DNA from: Antedon bifida
Taxonomy: Eukaryota > Echinodermata > Crinoidea > Comatulida > Antedonidae
Direction of reading: 5' to 3'
Assembly (NCBI GenBank): GCA_963402885.1
Contig: OY727095.1
Span: 315,001-379,000, forward strand
Length of the DNA stretch: 64,000 nucleotides
The notes under the pieces were generated by a model that worked only from the letters and a program-made list of their open reading frames with translations, was not told the DNA's origin and ran no database searches. The translations under genes and the position numbers were made by a program. How positions within the stretch are numbered: the stretch's first letter is position 1; each line of letters begins with the position of its first letter. Positions 23,701 through 36,480 of this stretch are shown here, in pieces.

Positions 23701-26700
23701 CTATTCTCTGTGAAGGTGTCTCTAATTCAACTGATATCAATGATGAAAGCCTAATTAGGCCTATTATTTTTGGACATTATTCTCATTGAATAGCTTACAT
23801 TACATCATTAATGTAATACAGAAGCAGTAAGATAGATCTTTTGTGTTAAAGATCATTAGGTATAGCTCTGTGTAGGTCTGTAGTTGATGAATAGTGGAAT
23901 TATCTGAGACAATTCAATTATTCATACAATTTGCCAACTTATATAAGAAGTATGCATGTTCCAGGTTGTGCACTGTGTAACTCTAGGCTACTGTATTACA
24001 CTGCATACATGATTCAAGTATGTTTTACTTTCCTTGATATGTCGATCAAATTTTAAAGGCCATAGTAGAACCCCTTCATGCGGACACTGTCCTGTGAAGA
24101 TTTATGTTTTAACACTACGGCTAACCCCTAACTTTTTGTTGATTCCTGAATGTGCCACTTAATAGAGGTTTCTACCGTTGACGACATTTGATAAATAATT
24201 GGTGAAAACCAACTTTATTAGGCGAATGTGATAATAGTACTTTTGATTTTGCGATTTACTATTATAACCATTTTAAAAACCTATCTGTTTATTTCTGACT
24301 TGCTTTAATGTACAAAATATTTTATGTGTAGCCATAAACATTGTAAGGCATAATATCGATAATTTCTAGCCATTTATCAGTCTTGAGTTAAGAACACAGT
24401 GACACATTCCATATTTTATGTTAACAAACACTGCAATACAAAAAACAAATGTTTGGTAATTTTTTATTTTTTGCAATACAGCTCAGACAGCTTGGCTATA
24501 AAAATACAGACTTACAGTAATTCAAAATATAATGAAGATGATAATTTCTTTTTTAAACACCTTTTAAAACTGTGTATAAAACCATTATGTCTTTGCCTTG
24601 CCTACACTATCAAACTTTATGTGACAACAGCATTTGATGTGCCTATATATGGCCATCATGATGATGTCATATCACTACCATATTTGGGAAACATCACACT
24701 AGTTAGATAGTGTAGACAGAGCTTTAACTTCACATCAAAACTAAACATTCTAATACAATATAAATTTAATAATTAGGATAATTTGTACATAATTTAAGAA
24801 ATCATTATCATTTTTTGCTTTTTAAACTCAGTAACTATATTATTTAAGAACCATTTATTTCTTAACTTCACATCAAAGCTAACAAATCTAATACAGTATA
24901 AATTTAAGAAATAGGCTAATTTGTATATTATTTAAGAAATCATCATCATTTTTTGCTTTTTAAACTCTGTAATGAACCATTTATTTCTTAGACTGAGTTA
25001 CACATCAAACTAAAATTGGATATTATCATCAAGGTCTTATGTTAAGCTGGATAGCTTATGATTTATGTTGAGTATTTTCTCAATTGCATTAATTGTAGCC
25101 TATCCTACCATCACTTTACAATCTAGATTATTCCGCTGTTATGAATAAAACATAATTCTATAACTTGTTCACAATATCTCCTGTATAATCATGATGCGTG
25201 TGATAAGCTATTACAAGAACATGCTCCTGGCTAGTGTGTACATGTTTTATGTCAAGTTATTGATTGATGCCAATAAATAATAATAATACGCTAAAATTAA
25301 TAATTTTATAATATGGTTTTCACCAAATAGCTTCAAAGCAATTACTCAATCAATAAAGGTATTTACCTGTTAAAATTTAACTAGACATTTTTATAAACAT
25401 GTATTCATTCAAGAGTGTATGAGCTTGTGTCAGCTTCATAGTGCTGAATAAATTGTTTATTTCTAAATAGATTTAAAATATAATTCTTTTTTTATATCGA
25501 CGACATTCCTGCTAAATTTGTGCTCCAATATAACCGTTTAAATCAGTAGGTGGTCGTCGATGTAAATCGTTAGCATTACCCAAATTGCAATGGGTTCTGG
25601 CGGTCATTTCAAATGTTACTGCAGTGTAGTTGATTCAATGTCTGTTGACTCAAATAACTGTTATTTTGCATTGCATCTAAAATGCCGTTCTAACACCGAA
25701 TCGATTGGGGGTTTTTAACCGTTATTTTGAGACTGCCATTTAATTAGTTGTTTCTGCTGCCAAGAAATGGTTACAGTTAAAGTAACTCCCTTCTATGCTT
25801 ATCTCCGCTTAAGCATAGAATCGTAGACTTACAAGTGCATACATATCAGTTAACTTATAACTCTGAAATTCTGATAGTTTTCATCTGGTGTTATACTATA
25901 GTACTTTAACTCTGATAGGCAAGCAGTTCCCATCAGGAAATGTTTAATCAGCATATTCTTTGGCATTTGACATAGAGCAAGCTAAACCACAATGAATGTA
26001 ACTCTAATAATAGACTGAAATTTAACTTAAAACGTTAAAGAGCGTGGTTTAAAGGGTAATTAAATTTGAAAGATATCAAACGAAATGTATGGATATTAAA
26101 TTTATGAATCATTTAAAATTAATATTCAGAATTTGCAATCGTAGCTCCCCAACCGGCTCAGCTACATCTACAGTGATTAAGTTCACTTAGGCTGGCCCTG
26201 GTCTTCCCAACTTCAATTTTTTTTTTATGTACAGTATATTGAAATAGACCGAATAAATAATGAAATAACATTTTTTGGAGGGATTTTTGTCTTTGTAACT
26301 GAACAACTCACTATATAAAGCAGGTCTTGGAATATTAGAGTATGACACTCAGTTCCTGTAAGGCTTTTGAATTGCATTAAAAACATCCCATGACTCCTGT
26401 GCATGCAATGCATTAGTTGTGTAAATACCCTCCCATCATTTCCTTTCATTTACATGTGATATATGTGACTAACAACTTGTGATGTATACACTAATTCAAA
26501 AAAGACAGTTGATGTTAATTTATTTATCCTTCCTCAAAAAACTCAACAAGATCAAACAAAGGAGAAAATAAAAATCTAAAACTCTGAAAAGAAAGAGTGT
26601 TGCTCAACGCTTCAAGAACGAGAAAATTAAAATCTTAAACTCATTAACGCATAACCAAGGCCGTAGCGAGCGGTTAAAAACAGAAGAGGCAAAGATGCTT

Positions 26701-29700
26701 TAAATATAATTATTAACATAAAATATGATGATCTGCGCTAGAGAATTACGGTGGGTAGTGAAAATTGTCAGACGAGTCGCGTACCTCGTCTGCCTGGCTA
26801 CGGCCTTGATAACTGTGGCTACCGTACTTCGGTAAAAAAGATCCAACTCTGAAAAGAAAGATTATTGATTGAAAAGTTGCTTACTTCGTTAAAAATAGTC
26901 CAGTTGATAATCCAGCACACCATGAGGATGACCCATATCATTACCAGTATCTTGTATATGATTGGTTCAGGGATCTCGTCCATGCTTAGGTGACTGTCCT
27001 TGTTCATTGTGGTCAGCCGTGACTACATACAGTAAAACAAAAAAACACATTTTCATATAATAATTACCACTTTTCTATAGTACCCTCTTCATGAATAACC
27101 ATGCTCAAAGGCACTTTACATTACCCCGGTCATTTTTTTAAATCAAAAATATAATAATATAATGCAGCATATAATGCAGCTAGTAATCAGCCCCAAGTTG
27201 TGTCTTGATCTATACACCTGGGTGGAGAGAGGCAAATTTAAGTAAAGTATCTTGCCTAAGGATACAAGCAATGCGGCAATAGTGAGCTTCGAACCATGAT
27301 CTCGCGATCAGACACATTTATTTTTATTATTAGTGATTAATGTTTTTTGATAGACAAATCTAGAAAATACCAAAAACTAATTTATTTATTCATCATATTT
27401 CCTCACTTTACTCTTGTACATCTACATGTAAACCATTTTCATGTTATGTGAATAAATAAACGTGAAACTTTAGATTGACTCATTAAATTTCCTTCAGTTG
27501 ATTGTTAAAGGAATGAGAGGATATATGTGTGTGCAATGGTCAGACACAGACAGTATCTTATTAACTATATGATATCAAGCACTGTTCAGGGAATTGAATG
27601 GTTTTAATTTGGTCATGTGTTCAAATGTACAGCACAAACTGTCATCTCAGCATTTAGTTTGACAAAAGTAGTGTGATGTGCCCAAATATGGTAGTGATAT
27701 GCCGAAATATGGTTGTGATATGACATCATCATCTCCATATATGGGCACATTTTTTCACATAAAGTTTGATAGTGTAAACAGAGCTTTAGATAGTGTGTAC
27801 ATAATATTTGTCAATAGTGCAGAATGATACTATACTAACGCTAAAAGAACGTATCACCGAATGCTGGCAATGTTTGCTATTTTAAAAATCATTAATACTT
27901 GTTAAGCTAATGTGAATGCTAGTCTTCAACAAATGTCATGTGATCTGAATAATAGACGACCTACTTTTAAGTCACATGGTTCAATTACAGGTTATAGTCT
28001 GAATGCACCATGAAAGAACAGAGTAAATAAATAACTTTATTTGGATTGATGCTTTTACAACAGCGGCACAAATCGGTTTACAAATTAAAGGTAAAATAAT
28101 AATAATTTAAATAAAAAATAAAAACTTATATAGCGCCGGCATCCCCTACCCATGTGGAGCTCATGGTGCTTTGTGCATCAACAACGTGCGAGTACATCAG
28201 CGAATAGCGATGTCTTTAGGTTTGTCTTAAGAATTGTTAAAGTTTTCATCGACTGTTCAGAAATATTTAGAAATATAATTAACATAAGTTGTAATATGTC
28301 AATGGTGTATGTGATATGGACTTTCTTTGATTCATTCAATGCTACTGTTAACAGCTGCAGGTTCATTTTGCTTAATGTTTCATAAATCCTTTCAAATAGA
28401 ATGTAGTTGAAAGGAGACAGATTATTATAAACATCGCAGCAAGAGAAAATATTATTGTATTAAATTGTAATAAAAGAAATGCGTCAATGAAAGTTAATTA
28501 TCAACTGTGAAGTCATTTATTTCAATGCATCCTTAACTCTGATGTATTTTTGTAAAAACATTGAAATAACTCCTTTAATATGAGTACATTCATAAATCCA
28601 TTTTAGTTAAAATTGAAAACTAAGATTGAAAATAGTTGCCACTCACATCACTTGTGTTTATGTCTCGAAAACTGTATAGGAAATGGACCCAACTACTACA
28701 TAATGATCTCTAAAGCTCTGTCTACACTATCAAACTTCATGTGACAAAAAAATGTGATGTGCCCACATGGACATGATGATGTCATATCACTACCATATTT
28801 GAGCACATCACTTTTTTTTTGTCAAACTAGTTTGATTGTGTAGACAGACCTTTAGTACAGTATAGTACTTTTCAAACCTTGTTTGTAATCGATTACAACT
28901 GTTTATTTGTATTATTATTTGTATTGTTGTTTTTCCAAAATAAAAATTGAATTGAAATTATGGGTACAGTACCCGGATTAAAAGGCTTGACAGCATTATC
29001 TATGTTAATCCTTTTAGTCTAGTGGTATTTTTTTTTATCCCCAAATTCACTGACCATAACAGCTTTTTTTAAATTGTCTTTATTTTGTGGTCATCATAGA
29101 TCTTCATGATTTTGGATACTTTGAACTGAATACCATTGATATTGAACTGAGTACTATTGAACTGAGTACTATTGAACTGAGCACTATTGAACTGAATACC
29201 ATTGAACTTGCTACATGGTCAGTGCTTTTACAGGTCAGTGTTCTCTAATAAACTTATAGATAAATAGAAACTACGTCAATTATGTACAGTACTTTACATT
29301 TGATAATAACAGATGTAGGTTGCAGTTTCCCCGAATATTGCGAAATTAAAAAAATATAATGAGGTACTTAGCTCGTAAATCACTATGTTGTTATTTATGA
29401 TGACTTATGATGACGTACTGTAATTTAATAGTGGATTCTTTTAAATCACATCAAAAGTTATGCCACTTTATATACTGTAATAAAGCTCTGTCTACACTAT
29501 CAAACTAGTTTAAAAAATGTGATGTTCCCATAAATGGTAGTGATGTGCCCAAATATGGTAGTGATATGACATCATCATGTCCATATATGGGCACATCACA
29601 TTTTTTGTCATATAAAGTTTAGTGTAGACAGAGCTTAACAAAGTTGTATTTATTTACATCTTATAATTTTAATGTACAGCACACTTTGATATGGTAGAAT

Positions 29701-32700
29701 TGTTATGAGTATCAGGTTGTAAAGTAAAAACCAACAAAATGAATTTAAGGCACAAATGTGTTCCTGTGAGTGGTTCTATACACTGTTATGGTACGACACA
29801 TTACAGTCATGTTCTGTATTGTAATAATTAGTTTGTAGTGGATTGGATCATTGATCAATTCCGTACCCCTGGGCTGTTTGTCCAGCTGCCATTCATCTCT
29901 TTGTCGCTTATAGCAGTAGACTTTATAAGATTAAATCATTTGTCTGTTACATAATAAATATTAATGTTATGTATTTTCTGAACATTAATGCCTCGAAAAT
30001 AACATAATTGTTTTGAAAAAAATATTAATTTATGAAGTACTGTGTACATACTAATTCCTACTATGCAATTTGTATGAAATGTCATGTGATGAATTAGATA
30101 CCGTATAAATTATTATTATTCTACAGTACTAATGTTTATATGTCACCTTCGTTAAGTTTAACCGCGCATTAAATTTAATCCGATTTGAAATGTGGATTTG
30201 AAACACATATCAATATTAAAAAACCTTACCCGACAGATTGTAGTCGGAGTCACAAGAACTCCGGATAGTTTCGGTTTAACTGGCGGACATATCAGTGTCA
30301 TGATAAGGAAGTTGCGTTGCCGAGAAAACGTATGATTCAAGTAGAAAGAGCCGGGATCGTCCACATCCTGTTGAACTTTCATATGCAAGCAAGGCAAGCC
30401 GTCTAGCGTGTTTGGTTCAACTTCTCCTAGTTGGTGACACATGCCTGCCATCATATCATTGTTCCATTGTGATACCTTTTCATCAAATAACAAAAATATA
30501 AAACAGTTTCAATTATTACTATAATAACATTAAAATGAAAGCTAAATAGTTTGGGAAATATTTTGATTGACAATACAGTATTACTGAGTGACACCATATA
30601 CATATTATAATATCTCTATGGTGACTGTGTGCATATTGGCCGCCATACTTTACAACAAAAAAACCATCCCTCTAGGCAATGGTGTGTAAAGACGTATAGT
30701 ATTAAAGCTGACCTAACCCTTGTACTCAATAAAGATGATGGTGAGCAGGGCCATAGCCAGCATGAGAAATTTTAATTTTCACTACCCACCCCAATTGTCA
30801 TATTTTATATTAATAATTATATTTAAAGCATATCTGCCTCGTCTGTTTCAAACCTCTCGTTTCCGGCCTTGGTGAGTAAATTATAAAGTTATGAATTTAG
30901 GCATTCGTAACCAGAGGCCGAAATAATCATACACTGAATATTAGTGACATAATTTTGGTGAAATTAGTCATATTTTATAATTTTTAAGCTGTAACTATTA
31001 ATAGATTTTGTAAGATACAAGTTTACTGTGTTGCTATAACATTATATAGTCAGTGATTCAACAAAGATTTTAAATGTCAATAACCTGTGTTTCATAATCA
31101 AAAAGTAATAAAAACTGATGACTGATTAAGTAAACTAACCAACTTAGGTGAAGAAACACTGACGACCTGTCAAATGTAGATTTTGTTTGACCTTTAGCAA
31201 ATTAATTTGATCTCATAATAAATTTATATTGACAGAAAACTAAATTTTATTTTTAACAGTAATTTATGGAATAATAATATCGTACTTAGTGTAAGTAAGT
31301 ACTTATATAAGTACCTATCTAATTTGAATGATTTCTTGACTGATGATGGGGGATTAGAACGATCCGTCTAGGTTTTTAAACATTTATAGCTAACAACAGC
31401 CCCAGGAGGCTGTGCTACATGAATTTAATGTTTTGTATATTTAAGTAAATTCAATTTTTTATAATAATCACATAACCACATCCAACATTGAGATAGACAA
31501 TTTACAAAATGTATGCTTAATAAAATTTAAAACATTCTTGTTATAAAGGGTTAGGATAAAGACATGAGCAACAAGTAGTAAGTACACCAATATAGTCTTA
31601 CTAAAAATGATAACATAATATTATCACATGTCATAAAGCAGTCATAAATGCATCAAAGTAATAATCATCAACTGTTAAACACTTACCTCCCTCCTGTCAC
31701 CATAGCTACATGCTAATAAGTAGACATCAGTATAAACATTAAAATGATCATTCTGTCAAAAAGAGAATGTTAACATTAATGTTGTACAGATGAATGCATT
31801 GATTCAAATCAGATGCAATCAATTCTTTAATTGTATCATTCCAGTTTTACCGGTAATTGCTTTTTAAATATTAAAGCATAGATCATAAAACTGGATATTT
31901 AATATAACATCCCTTTTATCCAAATTGAGTTTTAAGTAACTTTCAGTAAAATAGATAAATTTTATAATAATAATAATAATAATTAATATCCTGGATTTAT
32001 ATAGCGCCTAATGTTGTGAACCTCTAAGCACTTAACAGTATTACCCCGGTCATTTTTGCATCAAACATGTATGGAAAAATACTCTTATATTATATTAATA
32101 ACGTATCACAGCAGAATTGAAAAAAAAACTGTACTGTATTGTTGATGTTATACTAACAGTCTCAATCACAATGGATCAAGGTACAATATGTTCTCTCGGT
32201 TTTCGAAACATATTGGCGTTTCAACATTTCAAAAAGAAATGGTGAGATACTGTATGCATGGGCGAAGTCACATGGCTCCACTATCTTGGGAGGGGTTTAC
32301 TTTTCAAATTCTGTTCTCCCCTCAGAGGTAAAAGGCCTATCTTGGTTTATCCAGGTAAGCTATGTATGAAATAGAATTTAAAATACAGTAATAATTTTTT
32401 AAGTTTATAGTCTCTTTATAATAAATGTCTACAGTAACAAAGGAAGGCTAAAGTTACATAACATTAAAACAATAGTGTTGGTTGATTGGTGGATTTTAAT
32501 GTAATGTTAATTAAAACAAGAAAACAACACAAGACATACCGAATATTCTACAATGTTGCAAATTGATTGACAGTATTGTAGATGTAATGATCAGTAATTT
32601 ATAGATACTCATGTCTTGTTGAGAATATTATTAAGACTAATTAGTAATAATTGGCTATATCTATTAATATTTTACTACTAAAAAGGCTGCAGCAGAACAA

Positions 32701-34795
32701 ACGTTTAATTACCTAATTACTGTACCAACACCTGTGACAGCTGAATTACTGTAATTAGTACAGTTGAATATTTAAGGCTATGTTCAGACCCATGGCGTTA
32801 GACCGTTTTAGCGTACAACGTTACTAGCAAGGTCACATTACAAACCGCAGAGAAAAAAATGAGGTGTTCAGACCCATAGCGTACGATTATCGTTACAACG
32901 GAAGTGCGTCATTTAGGTTGGTTCTAGTTGCATATTCATGTGCTCTTACCCACGTGTTTTCATCATTATTTCCACTGTATATAGGCCTAGATCTCAGCCC
33001 TACAATTATGACAACATTTGCCGTAAATAAAACATACCTCAGCATTTATTTAAGAAAAATATAGTAAAGCCAAATTTATATTTCTATTGTTTTATTTTGT
33101 AGTAAAAAAACATTTTCCCCAGGCTCTTGTGTTACGAAAATAAAGCAGGCCTCCAAATGATGAAGATGGAGATTGTGTTAATCACATGGGTGGAAAAAAT
33201 TGATTGTGATTAGTCCAGACCAGTCAGTTAAAAAAAACCCTTAACTTGCTAATAAAAATGACACAGCTCCCCTTGTTTGTTTACTGAATTTTTTAGGAGT
33301 TAGGGGGTTTTCAGCATTAAACTTGTCCAGTCTAGTCTGCCTCATATATGAATGAGTGACTTGATGTCCCACCAAGCTAGTTTTTAGCTTGAATGAAATG
33401 CGTGAATGGCTCTTAGCTAGGCCTAGGCCTAAAAGGGGACGGGGTCGTAGTCACTATGTTTAAATACAAGGTGAATTTATTTATGTCATTTGTTAGAAAA
33501 TATAATGGTAATCAATTGATACATGTAGTTTGTAGCCTAGTTTTTTTTAACAGTTGTATTTGTAGCCTAGTTAGGCCTTATTTATTCTGGCCTTTTTGTT
33601 GTTGAAATCCATCTCTCACACATTGACGATACAAGATGTCAGCCTAGGTCAAACCTTGTTTCGCGTCATAACAGGAAACGTTCTGATTGGATACAACGTT
33701 GACTTACAGTAGCGTCGTACGCTAAAACGGTACTATCAACCGTTTTCCACTACAACGCTACAACCGTTGTACAACCCGTTGTACGCTAATCCCCAACTGT
33801 TCAGACACACATTCTTTTAGCGTCGTACGCTAAAACGGTCTAACGCCATGGGTCTGAACAGGGCCTTAGTCCTAATTGTAGTGGTGACCTCATACTGCAA
33901 GGTCAACTGTGTTTTAAAACATTTATGTGCAGGAAATCAAGTCCACACACAAATGTATGCTACTGTTATTTACTGTAGTACTGGTGGAAGGAAGTCTTAT
34001 CACAGGAAGTCTTTTTTCAAAGAAAGGAAACACGGAATGCGATCATTAAAGATTTTTTTAAACCCTGTACCTGCACAATATATTATCACTCAAAAACCTT
34101 TTTGACAGCCAGTCATAAATCTCCTAAAGCACAGGAATAAACAATTATTCAACAATTAAATTTATTAGATCATTATTTAGTAGAAGGTCTCTGAGTAAAT
34201 TCAATTAAATAACAAGAAAAATAATAAACAATAATTCATTATTTTTAGTAGGATTCTTGCACTGAATAATGGGAATAATAAATTTGCTTTGTTTACTTTC
34301 ATTTTCAAGTTATAAAACTATTTGTCTAGGCCCTAGGTTTATACCATGGAGTATGTTTATACAAATCATAAGTTCAAGAAATTAAGCTGACGTCTTGGTG
34401 GGCGTATCCAATTGTGTTTCCAGGCGATTAACCTGGGAAGTTTGTGTAGCCTCTTCTACTAGATCGACTAGCTACCTTGTTGGGATAAGCGCCGATAAGG
34501 CTACGTCTACGTCGACTATACTTAACATAGCCTAGCAAATCGACTTAATAATATTATTAATCATGCTTACCTTGGTCGGGCACGTTAGTTGAAAAAGTAA
34601 ACTAGAATCGGAGCCAAAACTGAAACTTCGGCCCATTGCTAGGATCAAAGACGGAACATTGTACCCAGAAATTGAAACGTCCTTGTCAACAATACGTCCA
34701 AACACTGGTTCACAACACTCCAACTGTAGGATCAAAAGTAACGTAATTACACGTAGTATTTGTCTATATGATTTAATGTTTTCTGCAGTATTCAT
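17776..34795 (-). CDS. GPR107-like seven-transmembrane protein (LU7TM/GOST family), 8 exons, 503 aa
   Basis: Lung-seven-transmembrane / GOST-type membrane protein: an extracytosolic domain followed by seven helices, typically acting in the Golgi-endosome system (family knowledge). Minus-strand exons: 34571-34795, 31687-31752, 30230-30475, 26885-27022, 20926-21025, 18922-19068, 18488-18549, 17776-18303. All GT/AG, phases join, stop TAA. Exon 1 has a signal peptide (VITLLLILQLECCEPVFG) and the start of the luminal domain. Exons 2-3 hold four or more cysteines and an NHT glycosylation site. Exon 4 has SHLSMDEIPEP just before helix 1, the position of LSAxEIPLP in GPR107. Exon 5 (LHKFMFVAPTFKLTNLVLE) matches the IHWLMAALPFTKSLSL region; exon 6 has MMAAEGWCVMRPYI. 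Helices continue in exons 7-8, which end in a polar tail. Similarity is by motif, and the subfamily is not settled. Introns up to 6 kb are full of repeats. Confidence 0.8.
18651..18793. mobile_element. MITE family A, complete copy
   Basis: Starts AGCTCTGTCTACACTATC, ends GATAGTGTAGACAGAGT, flanked by TTA on both sides. Lies in intron 6 of the GPR107-like gene, between the exons at 18488 and 18922. Confidence 0.85.
19440..19615. repeat. tandem repeat, ~63-bp unit
   Basis: Two and a half tandem copies of a unit containing TGCATTAGATGTTGGCATAC, GTGTACTACTATAGGTCCAT and GATATTGTAATGTTG. Intronic in the GPR107-like gene. Confidence 0.75.
19925..20165. repeat. CCCCTATTAA / TTAATAGGGG repeat cluster
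   Basis: Several short inverted and direct copies of CCCCTTAATAGGGG with linking ATGTTAAAACATATATTTCT and GTGTGAAAGTGTC segments, present twice in tandem. Related blocks occur near 24063-24175 and 49455-49645. Intronic. Confidence 0.6.
21149..21305. mobile_element. MITE family A copy, degraded right end
   Basis: Starts AGCTCTGTCTACACTATC after TTA and ends GTAGACAGAGCT, but the right flank is ATC rather than TTA/TAA and the right terminal inverted repeat has substitutions. Confidence 0.75.
21680..23060. repeat. unclassified ~1.4 kb repeat-like block ending in a perfect palindrome
   Basis: Composition differs from its surroundings: rich in CG and GCGC, with TGACGTCA-type sites at four places (near 21910, 22086, 22263, 22857). 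It has two diverged internal halves, each with a GATGCGC block, GTGATGA and then GGCCATAxGATGACGTCACAA. It closes with AGGAAGGAAAGAAG, an A-rich stretch and the 32-bp palindrome at 23025-23056. No protein frame was recognised. It lies in intron 4 of the GPR107-like gene and is probably a mobile element of unknown class (inference). Confidence 0.45.
23025..23056. repeat. perfect 32-bp palindrome
   Basis: AGTTATCCGCTTGGTA is followed directly by its exact reverse complement TACCAAGCGGATAACT, with no loop. Symmetry stops on both sides. It looks like a terminus or hairpin of the repeat block it closes. Confidence 0.9.
23478..23630 (+). mobile_element. tRNA-derived SINE, copy 2
   Basis: AGTGGAGTTGTGGCTTGGTG head with A-box-like TGGCTTGGTGGTTA (23491-23504) and B-box GGTTCAAGTCC (23535-23545). 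The body ends near AAGACTTTTGTCTTG, like copy 1 at 11018. Intronic in the GPR107-like gene, opposite strand. Confidence 0.75.
24591..24723. mobile_element. MITE family A copy with degraded left end
   Basis: Left terminus is changed to TTGCCTTGCCTACACTATC; the right terminus GATAGTGTAGACAGAGCT is intact and followed by TTA. The interior is in the orientation opposite to the 18651 copy. Confidence 0.75.
26656..26808. mobile_element. MITE family D (CAAGGCCGTAGC ends) with 5-bp duplication
   Basis: Starts CAAGGCCGTAGC and ends GCTACGGCCTTG, perfect 12-bp terminal inverted repeats, flanked on both sides by ATAAC (26651-26655 and 26809-26813). The interior includes GACGAGTCGCGTACCTCGTC and a stretch shared with the inverted copy at 30747. 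Confidence 0.8.
27105..27310 (-). mobile_element. SINE-like repeat with reverse B-box
   Basis: On the minus strand it starts with a GGTTCGAAGCTC B-box-like segment and runs through GCCGCATTGCTTGTATCC, ACCCAGGTGTATAGATC and AATGACCGGGGTAATG. The last block recurs at 32040-32055 next to TATATAGCGCC. Probable tRNA-derived SINE; only motif evidence. Confidence 0.5.
27655..27785. mobile_element. MITE family A, left-truncated copy
   Basis: Begins inside the left arm (TTTAGTTTGACAAAAG) and keeps the typical interior and a right end GATAGTGTAAACAGAGCT followed by TTA. Confidence 0.7.
28714..28851. mobile_element. MITE family A, complete copy, reverse interior
   Basis: Starts AGCTCTGTCTACACTATC after TAA and ends GTGTAGACAGACCT before TTA. 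The interior (GGACATGATGATGTCATATC) is inverted relative to the 29484 copy. Confidence 0.85.
29104..29211. repeat. short tandem repeat, 18-19 bp unit
   Basis: Five to six copies of ATTGAACTGAGTACT with small variations (29124-29205). Intronic, low complexity. Confidence 0.7.
29484..29635. mobile_element. MITE family A, complete copy with TAA duplication
   Basis: Starts AGCTCTGTCTACACTATC, ends GTGTAGACAGAGCT, with TAA at 29481-29483 and 29636-29638. One of the clearest copies for defining the family boundaries. Confidence 0.9.
30747..30876. mobile_element. MITE family D, inverted degraded copy
   Basis: Shares with 26656-26808, in opposite orientation, CACTACCCACC, CAATTGTCATATTTTATATTAATAATTATATTTAAAGCAT-like sequence (given here only as its general course) and GCCTCGTCTG. 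Ends are degraded to GGGCCATAGCCAGC and TTTCCGGCCTTGG. Confidence 0.65.
31965..32080 (-). mobile_element. SINE-like repeat fragment with TATATAGCGCC
   Basis: Contains TTTATATAGCGCC, AAGCACTTAACAGTATTACC and CCCCGGTCATTTTTGCATC. The last block also occurs at 27120-27140, and TATATAGCGCC also at 28127-28137. Fragment of a dispersed family. Confidence 0.5.
32774..33866. mobile_element. ~1.1 kb non-autonomous element with long terminal inverted repeats
   Basis: Left end AAGGCTATGTTCAGACCC, right end GGGTCTGAACAGGGCCTT. The arms share about 45 bp, including CATGGCGTTAGACCGTTTTA. Subterminal copies of GTTCAGACCCATAGCG (32868) and ACGCTAAAACGG repeats (33718, 33825) add further symmetry. TA follows or precedes both ends. 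No transposase frame inside. Lies in intron 1 of the GPR107-like gene. Confidence 0.75.
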
Positions 34796-36480
34796 GACTT
34801 TTGCATACTTGACACTTCTTAAACTAAAAATTTAAAATACAACCGATCAGCTGTAACAGTTTTTTTAAACAACCAGCTTCTGTTTTGTTTGTTTGGTACC
34901 GTATGTAAATTGACATTTAAATCGGCCCTGATTGGGCTATTCTATTGCATAAAGTTGCTGTGCGTATATGAATTTTTTCTACTTTTTTAATTATGCGGCA
35001 AACTACTATAGTTATTATATTCATATTTAATACAATTTCAAATAAACATTTATTTATTGTCTTCAAATAAATTGTTAAAACAAAATAATGCAATTATAAT
35101 GTATCCTGAATTGTACATTCTACCCGTTCAAAATGGATTATTCTAACGTTTTTGTTTCCCCGGAAGTGAAGAATATTGTAGATAGAGGGCGCTGTTTGTT
35201 TACTTTATTGGAAGATGATAGGTGTACATTTTATGTTTTTGTAAGCAGTGAGTTGTAGCTAAATTCCTCCATATACTAGGATAGACCCTCATCATTTCAT
35301 TGCATAATAGATAAATTATAAATGTATTGGTCCAGCTTAAATATTTGACATTTTAAACATACAAAATAAATATACGGAAATTATAAAATACGAAATAGCT
35401 TATACTGCTGGGAAATTAATTGAATTATTTTTACGTGTTTAAATATTTTAAATTGTTGTAATTATTATTAATGATTGTTGCACACCTTCGGTCGATTTAA
35501 AAGGAGATAAAATAGGCCATTTTAATGTCACATGAAAGTTATTCACTTTTGGCTACCCTACAGCGGGCCTTTGTTGTCTACCTTGGAATGAAAAAAAAAA
35601 AATATGATGGTGGAGGAACCTACTTTGTTGTAGGCAGTAAAAAGAGAGGAAAAAAGCATTTTAATTTTGTATAAAGTGAAAATAAATATAATCGTTAACA
35701 CGTGCAGGCAATGAGCTTAGAGTGTGAGGCTGAGAATGTTCTGACTAAAACAATTAGGCCGTGAATAGTGGAAAAATTAAACGTTTTCTATTATATAATT
35801 GGTATAATTTTCACACGATAGTATTGTGTTTGTGATACTTCAGGCCGAAGCAATTTGATATTAAGGTATTGGAATATCAATTCATACATTGAGCAATCAT
35901 ATTTTGTTGTTACTCTATATCATTCATTTTAAATTATAAAATACAATTTTTAATTTTAAATGTGAAACTCTTTCCTCTACAAATAGTAGGAGACCAAAAC
36001 GATGTGTTTTGCGCATGCGTATGGCACGCGTTTCCGACTTCTTATCGCACGTGACGTGTGTAACTAGGCTGACTAAATTTGTCTTTGTTTTTATTTTTGA
36101 TTAAAGACTTTTCTGTTGCCTACCATTCCTTGGTATCGCTAACACTATTTCAATGTATACATGTCTGTCAAAGCCTACAAGATCTGTATGTATGATGTGT
36201 GCCTAAATAAGGCAGTACCAGAATTCCAAGATACCCTCAAATCGGACTATTCCATTGTATCATAGGTAAAACGACAGCAAAAACATGCATATCCCTATTT
36301 CTCAATAAATAACGTATATTCAAATATACTACGAAAGAATAGTTTATGACTTTGCGGAATATTTCATTTGTTTTTGTTCATTATGCTTAAGTTAAGTTGA
36401 ATATAATAATGTTTTTTAATAAAGGTATCCGAATATGAGAATGAACGACGCTAGGAATGTGCTGTGACGTCACAATTTGA
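34796..36480. other. intergenic, divergent promoter region (GPR107-like gene / MRLC)
   Basis: About 1.7 kb between the start of the minus-strand GPR107-like gene and the presumed MRLC leader. AT-rich, with no repeat copy or coding exon recognised. A CG-rich stretch (36001-36060) contains GCGCATGCG and CACGTGACGTG, a plausible regulatory island (inference). Confidence 0.4.

Noticed and set aside
33848..34105. Plus-strand 85-codon frame with a hydrophobic start (MGLNRALVLIVVV)
   Set aside because: Its start codon lies in the terminal inverted repeat of the 32774-33866 element and the rest has no domain or splice partner.
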